64,000 bases of DNA from assembly GCA_036768485.1 (NCBI GenBank), contig JAVLUZ010000771.1, positions 248,001 to 312,000 on the forward strand, written 5' to 3'. The position numbers and the translations under genes are program-made. This document shows, piece after piece, positions 43,801-54,910 of this stretch. The notes beneath the pieces are model-generated. The model did no database searches, was not told where the DNA came from, and saw nothing but the letters and a program-made list of their open reading frames with translations. This DNA comes from Mermis nigrescens (Eukaryota > Nematoda > Enoplea > Mermithida > Mermithidae). Positions within the stretch are counted from its first letter, which is position 1, and the number at the start of each line of letters is the position of its first letter.

Positions 43801-46800
43801 ACGCGGTGGGACGCGGCGGCCTATATTTATCATTTATTTATGAGGGAAAGCTTGATTTTAGCATTTTTTATGATGTACTGATGTTTATGCATACGTGAAA
43901 GCGTGAAAATTGAATATATAATCGATTTTTAAGATGTCTGTGTGCAAAAATGTGTGTCTCTATTAGTGATGTAAAAGATCCAGATTTTTACCCAGATCCA
44001 GATCCAGATAAAGATCGGGTTCAGATTTTCTGGCAGATCCAGATCCAGATCAGAAAATAACCAGATCCAGATTCAGATCGTTTTGCCAGATCAAAATTTA
44101 AAAAGATCCAGATCCAGATAAAAATATTTTTTGTGCAGCAATTTGTATTGCTAAAAAGGAAGGCGTAAAACGCCCAAACCCATGTGATTGGGGGGTCTCG
44201 GGTGGCGGGACTAATATAACAGCCCCCCAGAGGGGTCTGGGGCAGAGCCGAGGAAAATTTGCATTTTAGAGCTTTTACATAAAAATGATATCAGTAAAAA
44301 TTGTCTAAAAAGTAAAAGCTCACAAGTTTAGACTCTTGAGTCAACCAAAAGACAGTGTAGTCTGCTTTTTACAAAAACGACATTAATCCAAATTACGAAT
44401 GCAATTTTTTTAAACATTGCTGCTAAAATTATAATCACTCATGAATACTTATCGTACTATTTGAAAGTTCCTTTCTGTCTCACAGACATCAACAACAATT
44501 TTAATCAACAAATAATTCAAATTTAAATAAAATGTTGGTTAATTTTAAACAAGGTAATATTTTTTTAATTGGTGTCTTTCAATCTGTTCCGACGTCCTAA
44601 ACATGACAAAAAAATTCAAAATTTTCCCATTTTTAGGCAAAAAAGTCTCTCAAAGGTCAATTCTGATGATCATTTATGTGAAAAAACAACCTTTAATACA
44701 TTTTTATCACTTAAGTTACTTTTCTGCAGAGCTTTAAAAATTTTTCTAAAACCAAAAAATTATGGGGGGTCAGCGGCACTTTTTGGCCATTCTGAGGGGG
44801 TAGCACGGAACTGGGGGTCAAAGGTCAAAACCTCCAGCAGACGCCCCCCACGTGCATGTAAGGCTAACCTACCTACATTAAATCGTAAAACAGAAAGGAT
44901 ACCATCGCTGAAAAATAACTTCCTGATCTGTTTAACCAGATATATCTTGACTAAACAGATACAGATCCAGATCAGATAACCAGATCAGAAAATAACCAGA
45001 TCCAGATCCAGATTATCTGGATCTGGATCTGAATCTGGATAAAAAGATCAGATCCAGATGATCTTTTACATCACTAGTCTCTATGCCTTTCAAAACTTGT
45101 TTTCATGATGCTGAAACCGAAAATGAGTTCAGTTTTTAATGTGCACAATCGTTGACCTATACTCTTTTCACTTGTTTTCTTGACACAGAATACAGTATAC
45201 AGTTTACACATGTTTTACTTTTTTGCTGTTTTACTACAGTTACAACATCAATAAAATTTTTTCTGCCGCGCGGCGCCGCGTGGAAGTATAGCAGCACAAC
45301 CCATGTCACGCGGCGCCACGCGGCGCCGCGCGCACCGCGTGGCGCCGCGTTGGAAGTATAGCAGCTACTTCGCCACGCGGCGCCACGCGGCGAGGTATAG
45401 CAGGGCCTTAACAATTAAGAAAACTTTTCCTTTTTTAATATTTTGCGTTTTCCATAAAATGCATGTGCTGCACAACCAAATAATGGTTTACCTTCTTGTC
45501 TAGCATTTAGTATATTACTACCGATCAGCAAAAAATAATCATTAAGGTGATGGACGGAAAACGGAGGAATATAAACCTGATTCGCCGAATTCACTCTACA
45601 GCAATTTGTCAGCGGAACAAGAAGTTTCAATTGACGCAGAATGGTCAGATGTGAAGGATATTATGTACGTGAGCAGTAAGAAGTATACATGCGCGTGACG
45701 GTTGTGGGTTTTCCGGTACCCAGAATAGAAAGATAAAAAATTTTCTCAAAATAATACGGCAAAATGAAAGTCAAAAAAGAATTAAAAAATTTTAGCAAAA
45801 GTGTTCGAAATTGAATAGAAACTGTGATTCAACATAGTTTTCAAACCTGTTTTCGAGACCACTTTAGTTCAGGAAAGCTCTTTGGCTAACCCCCACTGCA
45901 TCGATGCGTTTAGGTGCCGGCTTACGTTCGGCGAAAATCCATCATAAAACTGCAAGATTATACAGAAGATGATTTTATTTGACTTATTTATGATTTAACT
46001 TCGCTTCAATCATTCGTTAAGGAATATCAGCAATTTCAGGTCTCCAACGAACGAATATGCAACGAACGTCCAATACGAGATGAACAAATTGAGAGAAATG
46101 ATGGCTCACCAGAACTTGAAGTTCGATAGTGAAACAGTCCACAGCTTGATGTTATTGGCGAAAGATAGTAGGGATACTACAAAACTATCTGACGTGAGCA
46201 CAACATTTCGTAGCTTGATCTTTCTTCAAACATAAGATGAATGGATAAATATTTCCTAAACATAGGTATATTATTTTGTCAAATTGCGTGATAAATTTGC
46301 ATGATGCATGCAACAATCGATGAAGCTTTTTCTATATATCTTGTAGCCGCGCATATGCCATTTATGTGAATAGACTCGAAGCCATCAGTGAAATTTCAAA
46401 GTTGTGAAATGGCGAATTTAGACAATCTAAGCTTATAAAGTAATTACATTTTAAGGATCATGCAGATGCTTAGGATCGTAGATAGGACTCGAAAATTTTC
46501 AAGGCCTTGAACGTCAAGGCGAGAGATCATTTTTTGACGTTTTTATCAGGCCATCATTCATGGAATCTTCTTTTGTGCACATGAATACGACACAGACAAA
46601 TTTTGAATCAGGTATAGTTCTGAATATTAATATTTTGCCTTACTTCAGAAATTGAAACATCGAATACCACTTTTAGTAGAATTAGCAGCAACGTGAGAAG
46701 CTCCGCTTAAATACTACAAAAAATTATATAAATTTGAAAAGATAATGTATCATGTAACAAAAGTTAACCAATAAATTGTAGCGATCATCTATTATAATTT

Positions 46801-49800
46801 TATCATATCTTTATTTGCATTTGTTGATATGTCAATTTACTTCAAATTTATTGTTATTCGGCTTAAAGAAATGACGGATTATTTATGAATAAACAAAGAT
46901 GTACTGTACCTAATAAACCTATTTCATACGAACCGAAAATTGCTTCAATGCTGTTGCCTGGTACACTAAAACTTGTTACCCATAGATCGACTGCACAAAA
47001 AATCTTTCCGCGGAACAGGATCACAAATAGAATCCAACTGAAATTTTCAGAAAGCTATTCGGGAGTATACTGCGTCTATTCTGTCCCCTGAAATGAGCAA
47101 CGACGAATTGGAGACGAAGCAAGGTACGATGGATGCTTCTTTTCCGTTGCAAAAAGTCATTTGTACAAGCAGAAAACTGAATTCTCATCCAACATCAGCA
47201 AACGGTGGCGTTCAATGGTACGCAACGAATAAATTGAAGACATGCGGATCAGAGCATAATATTTACGGGTGCGTGACTTGGTTTTTTTAGGTTTAAAATG
47301 TGAAATCTTCAAGTAAAAATTCTAAATCTATTGCGTAATTTTCGCGTGAGATTCTTTCCTAAAATAGACTAAAATATAAAAAATAACTTGTAGAATCAAC
47401 ATGATTTTTCATATTAACTTGCTGCCATAAAAATTTTAGTATTGGTACATAAACATTTCATGCTAATTTAACTTGTACTAAGCACAACAACACAAAACAC
47501 ATAAAAAAATTTTAAAATTTCATCTTGATCGAAATTAAAAACACATCAATGACAACCAGTCAGCCGTACAATAATCAACAAAAATGCGCATAATGACTTC
47601 TAAACAAAGTCAGTATGGTGCTAACAGTCTTCCCATTTACATAAGGGGAATCGAGACTGAATTAGTTGGTTAACACTACGCTGCCCTTGTTGTTCAAATA
47701 AACAATAATTTCAATCAAAAACATAAAAACACTAGTCAAGCTGACAAATGCCCATTTTTAACATAAAAATTTTCATTTCGATTCAAGATGCCGGTGATAT
47801 TTTTATGTTGACTTAACGAATGTTTTCACAGTGCGCTGGCACCCACTTACACTTCGCGTGTGGAGCCCGCGCCAATATTTACGCCAGCATCGCCCTTGTA
47901 CCAGCGCCAAACATCGGCGCCTTCATACGTAACCAGTAATTTAGGATCTCCAAATAACCTGGCTATGTTTGGTGGCAACGCGACGGGAACATCGGCCATT
48001 AGCGAACCTAATCAACCTTTTAGCGGCGCGGTCTATAGAAGGCCTCAGTATTCATGGCAGTACAGTTCACCGGAGAATTTAACGCACCTGGTATGTATAA
48101 GGGACATGCACATATGTAGGGATTTGGAGTGCCTAGATTCCAAAAGAAGGACAATAAGCAAAATTTTATATAAAAAAAATTTCAGGAAAGAATGGACTAC
48201 AATCCAAAATTTTTGGCAAAAGTGCTCGAAATCGATTAGGAACTGTCGATTACGGTCACGCAATTTTAACGATTAAATCAATTTTTTGTAGCCAGTTTAG
48301 CGCAACAAAGCTCTTTGGTAGTTGAAATGTTTCCGCGTAAAGTGACGAGGTGCACCGTTTATAAAAAAATACATTTCCGCTTTTTGAGGAGTGTTGCTTC
48401 ACTTATGTAAAAACAGAATCCTGCCTGCCTGAACCCCATAATTAATCTTTCGGATCGACACAAAATTATACCTCTCGACGCATATACACACTAGCAAAGA
48501 AAAATGCTCCGATGGAACAAAAAAGATGAATATACTTGGAATTGTGGATTATTATGGATGTAAAAGGAGGGGACTAGGAAAAATCTACCTAAAGTCGGAA
48601 AATCTGCTAAAAATCACACTTTCTCTAAGCAACGCAAAAAATCGATGTATATTCTGCGGCCAACAGATTAAAATAAATATTCAACCATAACAATGATTGA
48701 AACAGCAGCACGTTAGCTAGTGCAGTAGCTATGGAAAATAATATTAAGTAAACTAACAGTCTTCCAAGCCAATTGAATGAAATAGCAAACATCGAAGACA
48801 ATTGAAGACATGGTTGGTTTAAAACAGTAGGAAACGCGTAAGTTGACTTGAAACAGACTAAATGTAGATACACTAGCATGCCCGAAACGATTGTGTGCAC
48901 TAATCAATCGGCTCCTGCTTTGCTTGCTATAATGCTCATAACAAAATAAAACAACTTTAAATACAATACCTCTTAGTTTTCTATCAATCAGGTGCCAGCA
49001 ATTTAAAAAAGTAACCTTGATAGATTACGTTTATACACTCTTATCTGAAACTTCGAACATTATTTAAAAAAGACACTTTTTTAGAGGCCGCAGAATATAC
49101 ATCGATTTTTTGCGTTGCTTAGAGAAAGTGTGATTTTTAGCAGATTTTCCGACTTTAGGTAGATTTTTCCTAGTCCCCTCCTTTTACATCCATAATAATC
49201 CACAATTCCAAGTATATTCATCTTTTCTGTTCCATCGGAGCATTTTTCTTTGCTAGTACACTACTTTTAATTAGCGTGATTTCAGTACATCAGTCAGTAA
49301 ACACAATCAGTAACATGCCACAATAATGACAACAGTCCAAGAACGCGGAAAACAATATTGTTCTTAACATCAGCATTATCCTTTTTAAACAAGACAACCT
49401 TATTGACACCATCCATTTTCAAATTAAAACTCCATTAAGTTATTTCTTCTTAATGTGCAGTTCAGTTATAATCAAGCACAAATATTTAACCAACGAAATC
49501 ACATTGCAAATCCTCACTCAATCAATACACAAGCACAATGTGTTGTGACTTTTGATATTGAAAACACCCAATTTTCAATTTTCAAATTGAAAATTGGATC
49601 AATTTTCAACTTGAAAATTGGGTCAATTTTCAAATTGAAAATTGGATGTTTGAATTTGCGATAAAGAAAATAATCAAAAGATTGTCATTTGGTTTATTTA
49701 AGCCGAGTAATAAAATAACGACCGTCCACCAATTCCAAACTAAACGCGACTAATCTGATCACTATGAAAAAGTTTTGAAAAATGAGCTTGCTAAGCGAGA

Positions 49801-52800
49801 GTTGTAAACCAAGAGAAACTTAAAGTTAAAACCTACCATTAAATTATTAAGAGAATTATAAAAGATTTTAAACTTTAAGAAAATGGAAAAGGCGGGATGT
49901 TGGTAAATTAGAAGACAAAGTTTTTCGGCAAAAATTCAAAAACTTCACGCAAATATCAAATGTAAGGAACACTAACGCTTTGATTTGGTAGTAAAATAAA
50001 TATGTAGTGTAGACTACATATTAACAACAAATGAATAGTGCAAACTTTACACAACTACTAGGTGTAGAGAATACTAACAGTTTACGGCTTATTAATGTAC
50101 ATGATTACAATAAAGCTGTATATCTTTGTCGACTTCTGTGCACAGTAGTGTGATTGCTGGTTCATTTAAAACCACTTTTGCAGGCAATTTACATCAATTA
50201 AACGCTAGCTCTCCATGTGCAAGATTTTGTGAAACATATTATAAGCACGGCTAAGAAAGATTTAACTTTAATGCAACCCATTTAAGACAAAATTACATCT
50301 CTTCAATGATCTAAGGACACTTGAACATAATTTTTAAATCACTTTAGATTACTTTTGAGGGTAAACAAACTCACTTAATTGATGTCTCACATATGAATCC
50401 TTGAAAATTTCTTGACTTCAGTTACAAAGTCTCTGCAAGTCTATCGAATTAAGGTTAACACGTAATGTAAACTTTACACAAACACATAGCGTAAAGAATA
50501 TTTTAGTCGGATTCGTAATTTTGATATTGCTCCGATATTACTTTCAACATTTATGGAAAAATGAGTCTCCATAATGTTTTAAAGACAATAAACATTAGGT
50601 TTAAACCACTTTGCAATACTGCTGAGTGTAAGCAAGCGCGCCCAACTGACGAATATATTTCATTCCCTGTAAATTTTTATATCTCAGGAAAAATTTCGGT
50701 TTTTGCAATGCTCTAGAACAAAGGCTAACATGCAGTGTAAAAAATTACTCGGATATTATGATCAACATTCATGAAAAAATTATGTCTCCACAATGGTCTG
50801 AGGACATATAAACAATGAGTGTAAACTACTTTACATCACTCGTTGGATGTAAACAAACGCGCCTACGTGACGTCTCACATTTGATCCTTTGAAAACTTCT
50901 AGACTCCAGGAGAAAATTAGGTTTCTGGAATGCTCAAAAACGTTGATAAATACATATGTAGTGTAAACTTCATGTAAACACCTAGTGTAAAGGAAGATTT
51001 TAGTCAGATTCGTAATTTTGATATTGTTCCGATATTACGATTAATATTTATGAAAAAATTAAGTCTACATAATGTTCTATGGGCAAACTAACAATTGGTG
51101 TAAACTACTTTACAACACCGTAGAGTGTAAACATATGCGCCAGACTGGCATATCAAATTTGGTTCCTGGTCCATTTCTAGACTTGATAAACGTGTCCCTA
51201 ACTCGTAACCGGAGAAGCAGGCAGAAAAAACAAGACAGAAACGCATTTTAAACTCAAAATTTTAGACTTTACACTCGCTAAATATTAATGTATAGACAAT
51301 TTGCTTTGACATGCACCCAATATAAAGCACTGTCATTTTTATTCTATTAGACTTATCCCGACTTCTGGACGGAGAAAGTGGCGAACAAAAAACGCAACAA
51401 AAACGTATTTTCCATCATTTAGAACACTGTAAACTTTAAAATTCCGTACCGAACTCCCCATTGAGTTTAAAGAAATTCGGTTTGGTACAATTTGTAGATT
51501 TTAAATCGTAGTACATTCCTGTGTGCCAAAATTCTGTTGCAAAAATTATTTGGTATGATTTATTAATCAAACTTCAGGAAAAAACGTGTTTTTTCGCCCA
51601 TTTTTTACCTCTGATTTCGAACTTTACACCCACATAAATAACTCAATATTGCGTTTTTTTAAATGCGGTTTGCTGCGATGTTTAGACCCTGAGAGGCACT
51701 TTATTAATGCTGTCTTCGATTTACACTGACTCATAAGCGGAAAAATTTGGCAGAGAAATCTTAGTTAAAATCCGTTTTTTTACACCATCCACTAGAGTGT
51801 AAACTTTAAACCCCAGGATCTAACTCACCATAGAGCATAGAAGACTTTGCTTATATGCAGAATGTAGCCCTTGATCCGCTCTACATTTCTGTCAGAAAAC
51901 ATTTCAAAAACCTCTATAACCGGAGTTAGTATCGGACATAGGCAGGTTGAAAACTCGACCAAAAAGTGCTTTTTCACCCCCAGATTTTCGCACTCTTTAC
52001 ACTGCCATTCGATAACTAATGCGAATTTCAAAAATAAAAAAAGTGTCATCTGTAGAATTCATCCCTCTAGTATCCTATCCTTTTCAATCCTTCGAGTCAT
52101 CAATACTCAGTTGTCCACATGCCGCAGTAAAAAGGTCCCAAAATTTGTCCTATGTTATAACGTTACACAAAAACTTTACACCTTCTTTACACAGTCAGTT
52201 TTGAGTTTCAAAAAAAACAAAAAACACGGGCAGCGAATTTTTTTATTATCTTTCTTTTAAAAAAAACCGCACCTTCCAAAAGTGTCCCGTTATAGCTGTA
52301 GAGGGGGTGCACAGGTGTTGGGGGTACCCAAGTATATTATAGGTACGCGCTAACGCGCTACCTAAGATGCTAACAAAATGCGGTTATCCCATAAGAAAAT
52401 GCTTAATTTTTACTCGATTTGCAAGCGCTCGGTGTCCAGCATTCTAACGTCTGACCGAAAAATTTTTAGTGAAATAATTGAGTCTTAATCGAAAAGAAGT
52501 ATCAAAGGATCAAAACAAAACCTGAACATTACTAGAGCTATGCAAGCGTATTTACGGATCTATTCATCTTTTCTTGCGCCACGTTATTCTAAGCAGGATT
52601 TTAACAAAACCGATTTAATTTCTCAATTTCTCATTGACGTTTATGCTATTGCATACCTTGGATCCAAATAGAACATCCTTCGAGCCTCTGTAAGATTGTA
52701 CCTACTGGTAGGGCCATATGCTGCTAGACTCGCGTCAGCTAATAAATTACCTTTCAATTTACTCTTTCCTTTGCCTTACTAGAATAATTACAAGTTAGGT

Positions 52801-53511
52801 AGGACCCTTAGATATGTCGCAACAAATACTCGATTCGCACAAGTTATTGTGTCAAAGATGAGATACGGTCAATCACAACATGAATTCAGTTTCAGCTTAA
52901 GAAATGGATAGTTGAATTCTTAGAGTGACCAGACTTAAACGTGGTCTAAAACCCCTTACCTAGAAGGACAAAAGAAGAATTCTTTTTGTGGAAAAATGAG
53001 ATAAAATTGGGGATAAAAATTAAATATTTCCTTCGCAAAAGTGCCTGAAATCAACCTAAAAGTGAGGTAAAATACAATGGCAGCTTTTTCCATATTTTAC
53101 TATTTATACTAGGCCCCCAAGAATCCGGTAGACCCCAAAGAGCGGTAGGCCCTCTAGAACTAAATTTTGGCATGTTGTTTGGGACTTTTGCCGGTTTTAC
53201 ACCACCCAGATTCCCCAGAATTTGGCTGCTGCCTGTGTATGGTACCAAGTGATTGTGCTGTTTTGCCTGACTACATTTTCACATTGTAGCAAGCTCATGA
53301 CGACGACTTTCCCACATTCATTCTAAAACAAATCGCCGAACGTCAAGCAGACGACGAGAGCGATTGCCGCTCTGCGGTCGTGGAAAATTCGTCGATTGAC
53401 TCGGCTATGTTGTCGCCCACTGATCAGCAATCGCTTCATTTTCTCCAATCAGCGACGCTTAGCTACGAGTCCTCGTTACCCATTTATGGCGGCTCAATGA
53501 CGACGATGTGA
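34850..53511 (+). CDS. HSF1: Heat shock transcription factor
   Basis: Nuclear activator that trimerises on stress and binds GAA/TTC repeats upstream of chaperone genes. Exons: 34850-34957, 35864-35972, 37516-37675, 38184-38402, 38965-39172, 40616-40688, 45547-45664, 46040-46193, 47051-47268, 47832-48090, 53290-53511; about 615 residues. The DNA-binding domain (about 13-122) has [11 protein letters not shown], the recognition helix [18 protein letters not shown] (61-78), and [10 protein letters not shown]. The HR-A/B zipper (about 177-245) has [12 protein letters not shown] and [13 protein letters not shown]. An acidic region ([16 protein letters not shown]) follows, and the last exon is acidic then S/T-rich ([20 protein letters not shown]). 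Most joints keep phase on good sites. Uncertain: exon 5 may run to 39227 (GTCAGC donor), but only GTAAAT at 39173 gives phase 0 for exon 6; the exon 7 acceptor (TTAAG at 45546) is weak. Introns 6 (4.9 kb) and 10 (5.2 kb) are filled with mobile elements. Confidence 0.95.
37284..37345. mobile_element. Truncated copy of the TATAGTCYGTTTCACA MITE
   Basis: Carries the left end TATAGTCCGTTTCACACAAT and TTGGGCATAAAATATTAGA. The right inverted end is missing. It lies in HSF intron 2. Confidence 0.6.
39700..39955. repeat. Dispersed repeat, also present inverted at 62630-62870
   Basis: The block CCTTTGGAGGACCCTTACAA ... AATATTTTGGGGAAGAAGTC matches, in reverse complement, GGAGGACTAGTCCCCGCAAT ... TTTGTAAGGATCCCCAAAGG near 62655-62712. 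Both copies are noncoding; this one is in HSF intron 5. The region 54240-54405 has a similar CCCC-rich end. Confidence 0.55.
40265..40530 (+). repeat. Dispersed repeat family 2 copy in HSF intron 5
   Basis: Begins AAGCAGACACGCACGTGGAG and ends GATCGGCCCTGCTGTGCATC. The internal blocks (GAAAATTTTCTGGAGAAAAT, TTTGACCCTCCAGACCCGCT) are well kept. It lies 86 bases upstream of HSF exon 6. Confidence 0.75.
40829..42176. mobile_element. DNA transposon-like element with 9-bp target duplication in HSF intron 6
   Basis: GTCTTAAAG flanks both sides (40820-40828 and 42177-42185). The ends are inverted: GGTAGTGTCTAGGGTGGCC on the left and, reading inward on the other strand, GATTGTGTCCAGGGTGACC on the right. 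Further GGTGGCCGTCC/GGACGGCCATCC motifs repeat inside both arms (40840-40940, 41608-41700, 42060-42160). The right half contains a family 1 copy (41856-42070). There is no transposase frame, so it is non-autonomous. The duplication length and multiple subterminal motifs resemble Mutator-like or foldback elements. Confidence 0.8.
42198..42354. mobile_element. Short TA-flanked MITE, copy in HSF intron 6
   Basis: About 157 bp, starting TATAGTCTGTTTCACATAAT and ending TTGTGTGAAACAGACTATA, with the shared core ATCAATGCTATAATCGCAAT. It lies 21 bases from the end of the 40829-42176 element. Confidence 0.85.
42645..42930 (+). repeat. Dispersed repeat family 2 copy in HSF intron 6
   Basis: Starts ACCAGATATGCACGTGGGG and ends GATAGGCCATGCCGTGCATT. 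It has the GAAAATTATACTAAATGTGC and TTGGCTAGTAATTGTGTAAT blocks. Confidence 0.75.
43601..45408. mobile_element. Element with GC-palindromic arms in HSF intron 6
   Basis: Inverted ends GAGGCCCTGCTATAC (43601-43615) and GTATAGCAGGGCCT (45395-45408), bordered on both sides by TA. Each arm is a run of overlapping GCGGCGCCGCGTGG palindromes (43620-43765 and 45266-45394) broken by copies of TGGAAGTATAGCAGC-type sequence. The arms stand out sharply from the AT-rich surroundings and would form extended hairpins. The middle is AT-rich and was itself invaded by the element at 43964-45076. No transposase frame. Confidence 0.8.
43964..45076. mobile_element. hAT-like MITE nested in the GC-palindromic element
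   Basis: GTCTCTAT flanks both sides (43956-43963 and 45077-45084). The 17-bp ends TAGTGATGTAAAAGATC and GATCTTTTACATCACTA are perfect inverted repeats apart from position-end effects. The subterminal regions are arrays of the hexamer CAGATC/GATCTG (43978-44130 and 44925-45065). An 8-bp duplication with a TAGTG end is the hallmark of the hAT superfamily. The interior has no transposase; its frames are short chance ones. 1113 bp. Confidence 0.88.
45695..45905 (+). repeat. Dispersed repeat family 2 copy in HSF intron 7
   Basis: A truncated copy with GGTTGTGGGTTTTCCGGTAC, AAATTTTCTCAAAATAATAC, TTGAATAGAAACTGTGATTC and CTCTTTGGCTAACCCCCACT blocks. It begins about 30 bases after the exon 7 donor. 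Confidence 0.6.
48095..48305 (+). repeat. Dispersed repeat family 2 copy abutting the HSF exon 10 donor
   Basis: GGACATGCACATATGTAGGG starts within about 15 bases of the exon 10 donor. TTTGGCAAAAGTGCTCGAAA and TTTGTAGCCAGTTTAGCGC follow. The long frame through exon 10 into this repeat is not the spliced product. Confidence 0.6.
48490..49257. mobile_element. Element with about 175-bp inverted ends, copy B
   Basis: Starts ACTAGCAAAGAAAAATGCTC and ends with the inverse, GAGCATTTTTCTTTGCTAGT. The arms pair over roughly 175 bases, and ACAC borders both sides. 768 bp, noncoding, in HSF intron 10. This copy looks more intact than copy A (29189-30265). Confidence 0.85.
49258..52366. repeat. Large composite repeat, copy B, in HSF intron 10
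   Basis: Runs in the same orientation and order as 30266-33104 and ends at the same GC palindrome (AGGTACGCGCTAACGCGCT). It lacks the foldback insertion found in copy A. It carries its own extra segment (about 49400-50000), including a palindromic tandem repeat. Motifs GTGTAAACTTTACAC and GATATTACGATYAAYATT recur every 150-400 bases. Confidence 0.75.
49567..49648. repeat. Palindromic tandem repeat, about 28-bp unit
   Basis: TCAATTTTCAAATTGAAAAT then TGGA is repeated about three times. Each unit is itself a near-perfect palindrome (CAATTTTCAA/TTGAAAATTG), so both strands read almost the same. Confidence 0.9.
52925..53245 (+). repeat. Dispersed repeat family 2-like copy in HSF intron 10
   Basis: CCAGACTTAAACGTGGTCTA at the left, GATAAAATTGGGGATAAAAA inside, and GGCTGCTGCCTGTGTATGGT at the right, where it merges with a family 1-like end. 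It lies just upstream of the last HSF exon. Confidence 0.55.
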
Positions 53512-53582
53512 TCTGGACACAATACACACGTACTATTGTGACAGTTCGAATTTGACCTGCACATGGAGGGAACTACAAGAAA

Positions 53583-53588
53583 AATAAA
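53583..53588 (+). terminator. Putative polyadenylation signal of HSF
   Basis: AATAAA 71 bases after the HSF stop codon. A spacing of this size is usual for short animal 3'UTRs. Confidence 0.5.
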
Positions 53589-54910
53589 GGCAGCATTTTT
53601 CCGTAAAAAGGCAACTTTAAGGTTAAAAATGGTTAGAAATCAAAGCTGTTTTGAAAAAGTGCGTAGATCGATGAAAAATAGTGTAATTGTTCAGGGTGGC
53701 TCAAAAAAAGACGAATGGCATATTGGCGCTTAGAAATTTTCTAATACGGAACCAAATCAAATTTAGTTTGCTTTGTTCAAGAGCCTATTACCCCTGTGAG
53801 AATGTGGTAAACTTTTATTCGTGCAGGTCAAGCTGCTGTTGGTGCACAATAAAATAAGCAGAAGTCATTGTTTAGTCGTGAAAGCATCTGCTAGAAGCAT
53901 TATTTGTTTTCGTAATCTTATAATTTTACAGAATCCTAGGACAATTGAATCCAACTTCTTTTATTTAAAAGCCCTTTTAATTGTCTATCACTCGTATGAT
54001 TTGCTTTGCGGTATTTAAAGCTTCTAAAAATACTTGAACGTTAATCAAGGTTGTAAATTTAATCAACTGCAAGCAAATTAACGTTGATGTTTAAATGCAA
54101 CAATCCATGGAAACGGTGCTGCTGTTCCGCACGGGCTGAACCAATTGAGATAAAAATAAAGGAAGCAGTAAACAAATGATTTTGGCTTCGTACAAAACAA
54201 ACTACGATTAATTTTCCTCTTGGGGAGTTACTGTTGTACAGGCACGTAGCTGGACGTCCTATTTCGGGGGAGACCAACACCAATCTTGTGGGGGACTAAG
54301 CCCAAAAAGGCTAAAAATAGCACAAAATTACGTTTAAAAAGTCCGATTCTTCTGAATTTTGGGGGGTCCGGACCCCCATGCCCCCTACAGCTATGTGCCT
54401 GCTGTTGTAAAGATAGCTTCTTTTATGCAAAAAATCTGCGAAAAGATGGAAAAAACGACTTCTGTTTAACTAAGCGTAAACCAAAATCAGCTAAACCAGC
54501 ATAATTGAAATTTTACTACTTTCGTGCAGAGGTAATAAAATCTTAGAAAAGCAAACCGCATTCAACTTGGCCGAGTATCGGAGAATTTATAAGGAATCAA
54601 CATGTTTATTGTTTCATAGAATTTCAACGTTTATACCAGTTTTAAGATCAATTTATCTTAAAGTTTATAAGAAAATTCTGATCCATAGACCAGACTGACC
54701 CCTGAGACTGGTCATTTGAAAGCGGAAGTTTTACAGGTGGGCTCGAAAATTTGCACAAACATTTCATCACATTGAAAATAATAGTCAACACTTTTTATCA
54801 GTGCAGCAAGAATCATGATCTATTTTCAATACTGGATTATTACTTGGATAAGCAATGAACAATTACACAGCTAAAGTTTACCAATACATTTAATCTGAAT
54901 CAATGAAAAA

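Noticed and set aside
44569..44979. 136-codon frame inside the hAT-like element as a transposase
   Set aside because: It shows no transposase motif and is too short and low in complexity; the element is non-autonomous.
47860..48276. 138-codon frame as a single-exon gene
   Set aside because: Only its first part (to 48090) is HSF exon 10. The rest reads through the GTATGT donor into a dispersed repeat.
48625..48907. Hydrophobic minus-strand frames resembling a membrane protein
   Set aside because: They fall within the inverted-end element at 48490-49257 and are not kept in copy A.
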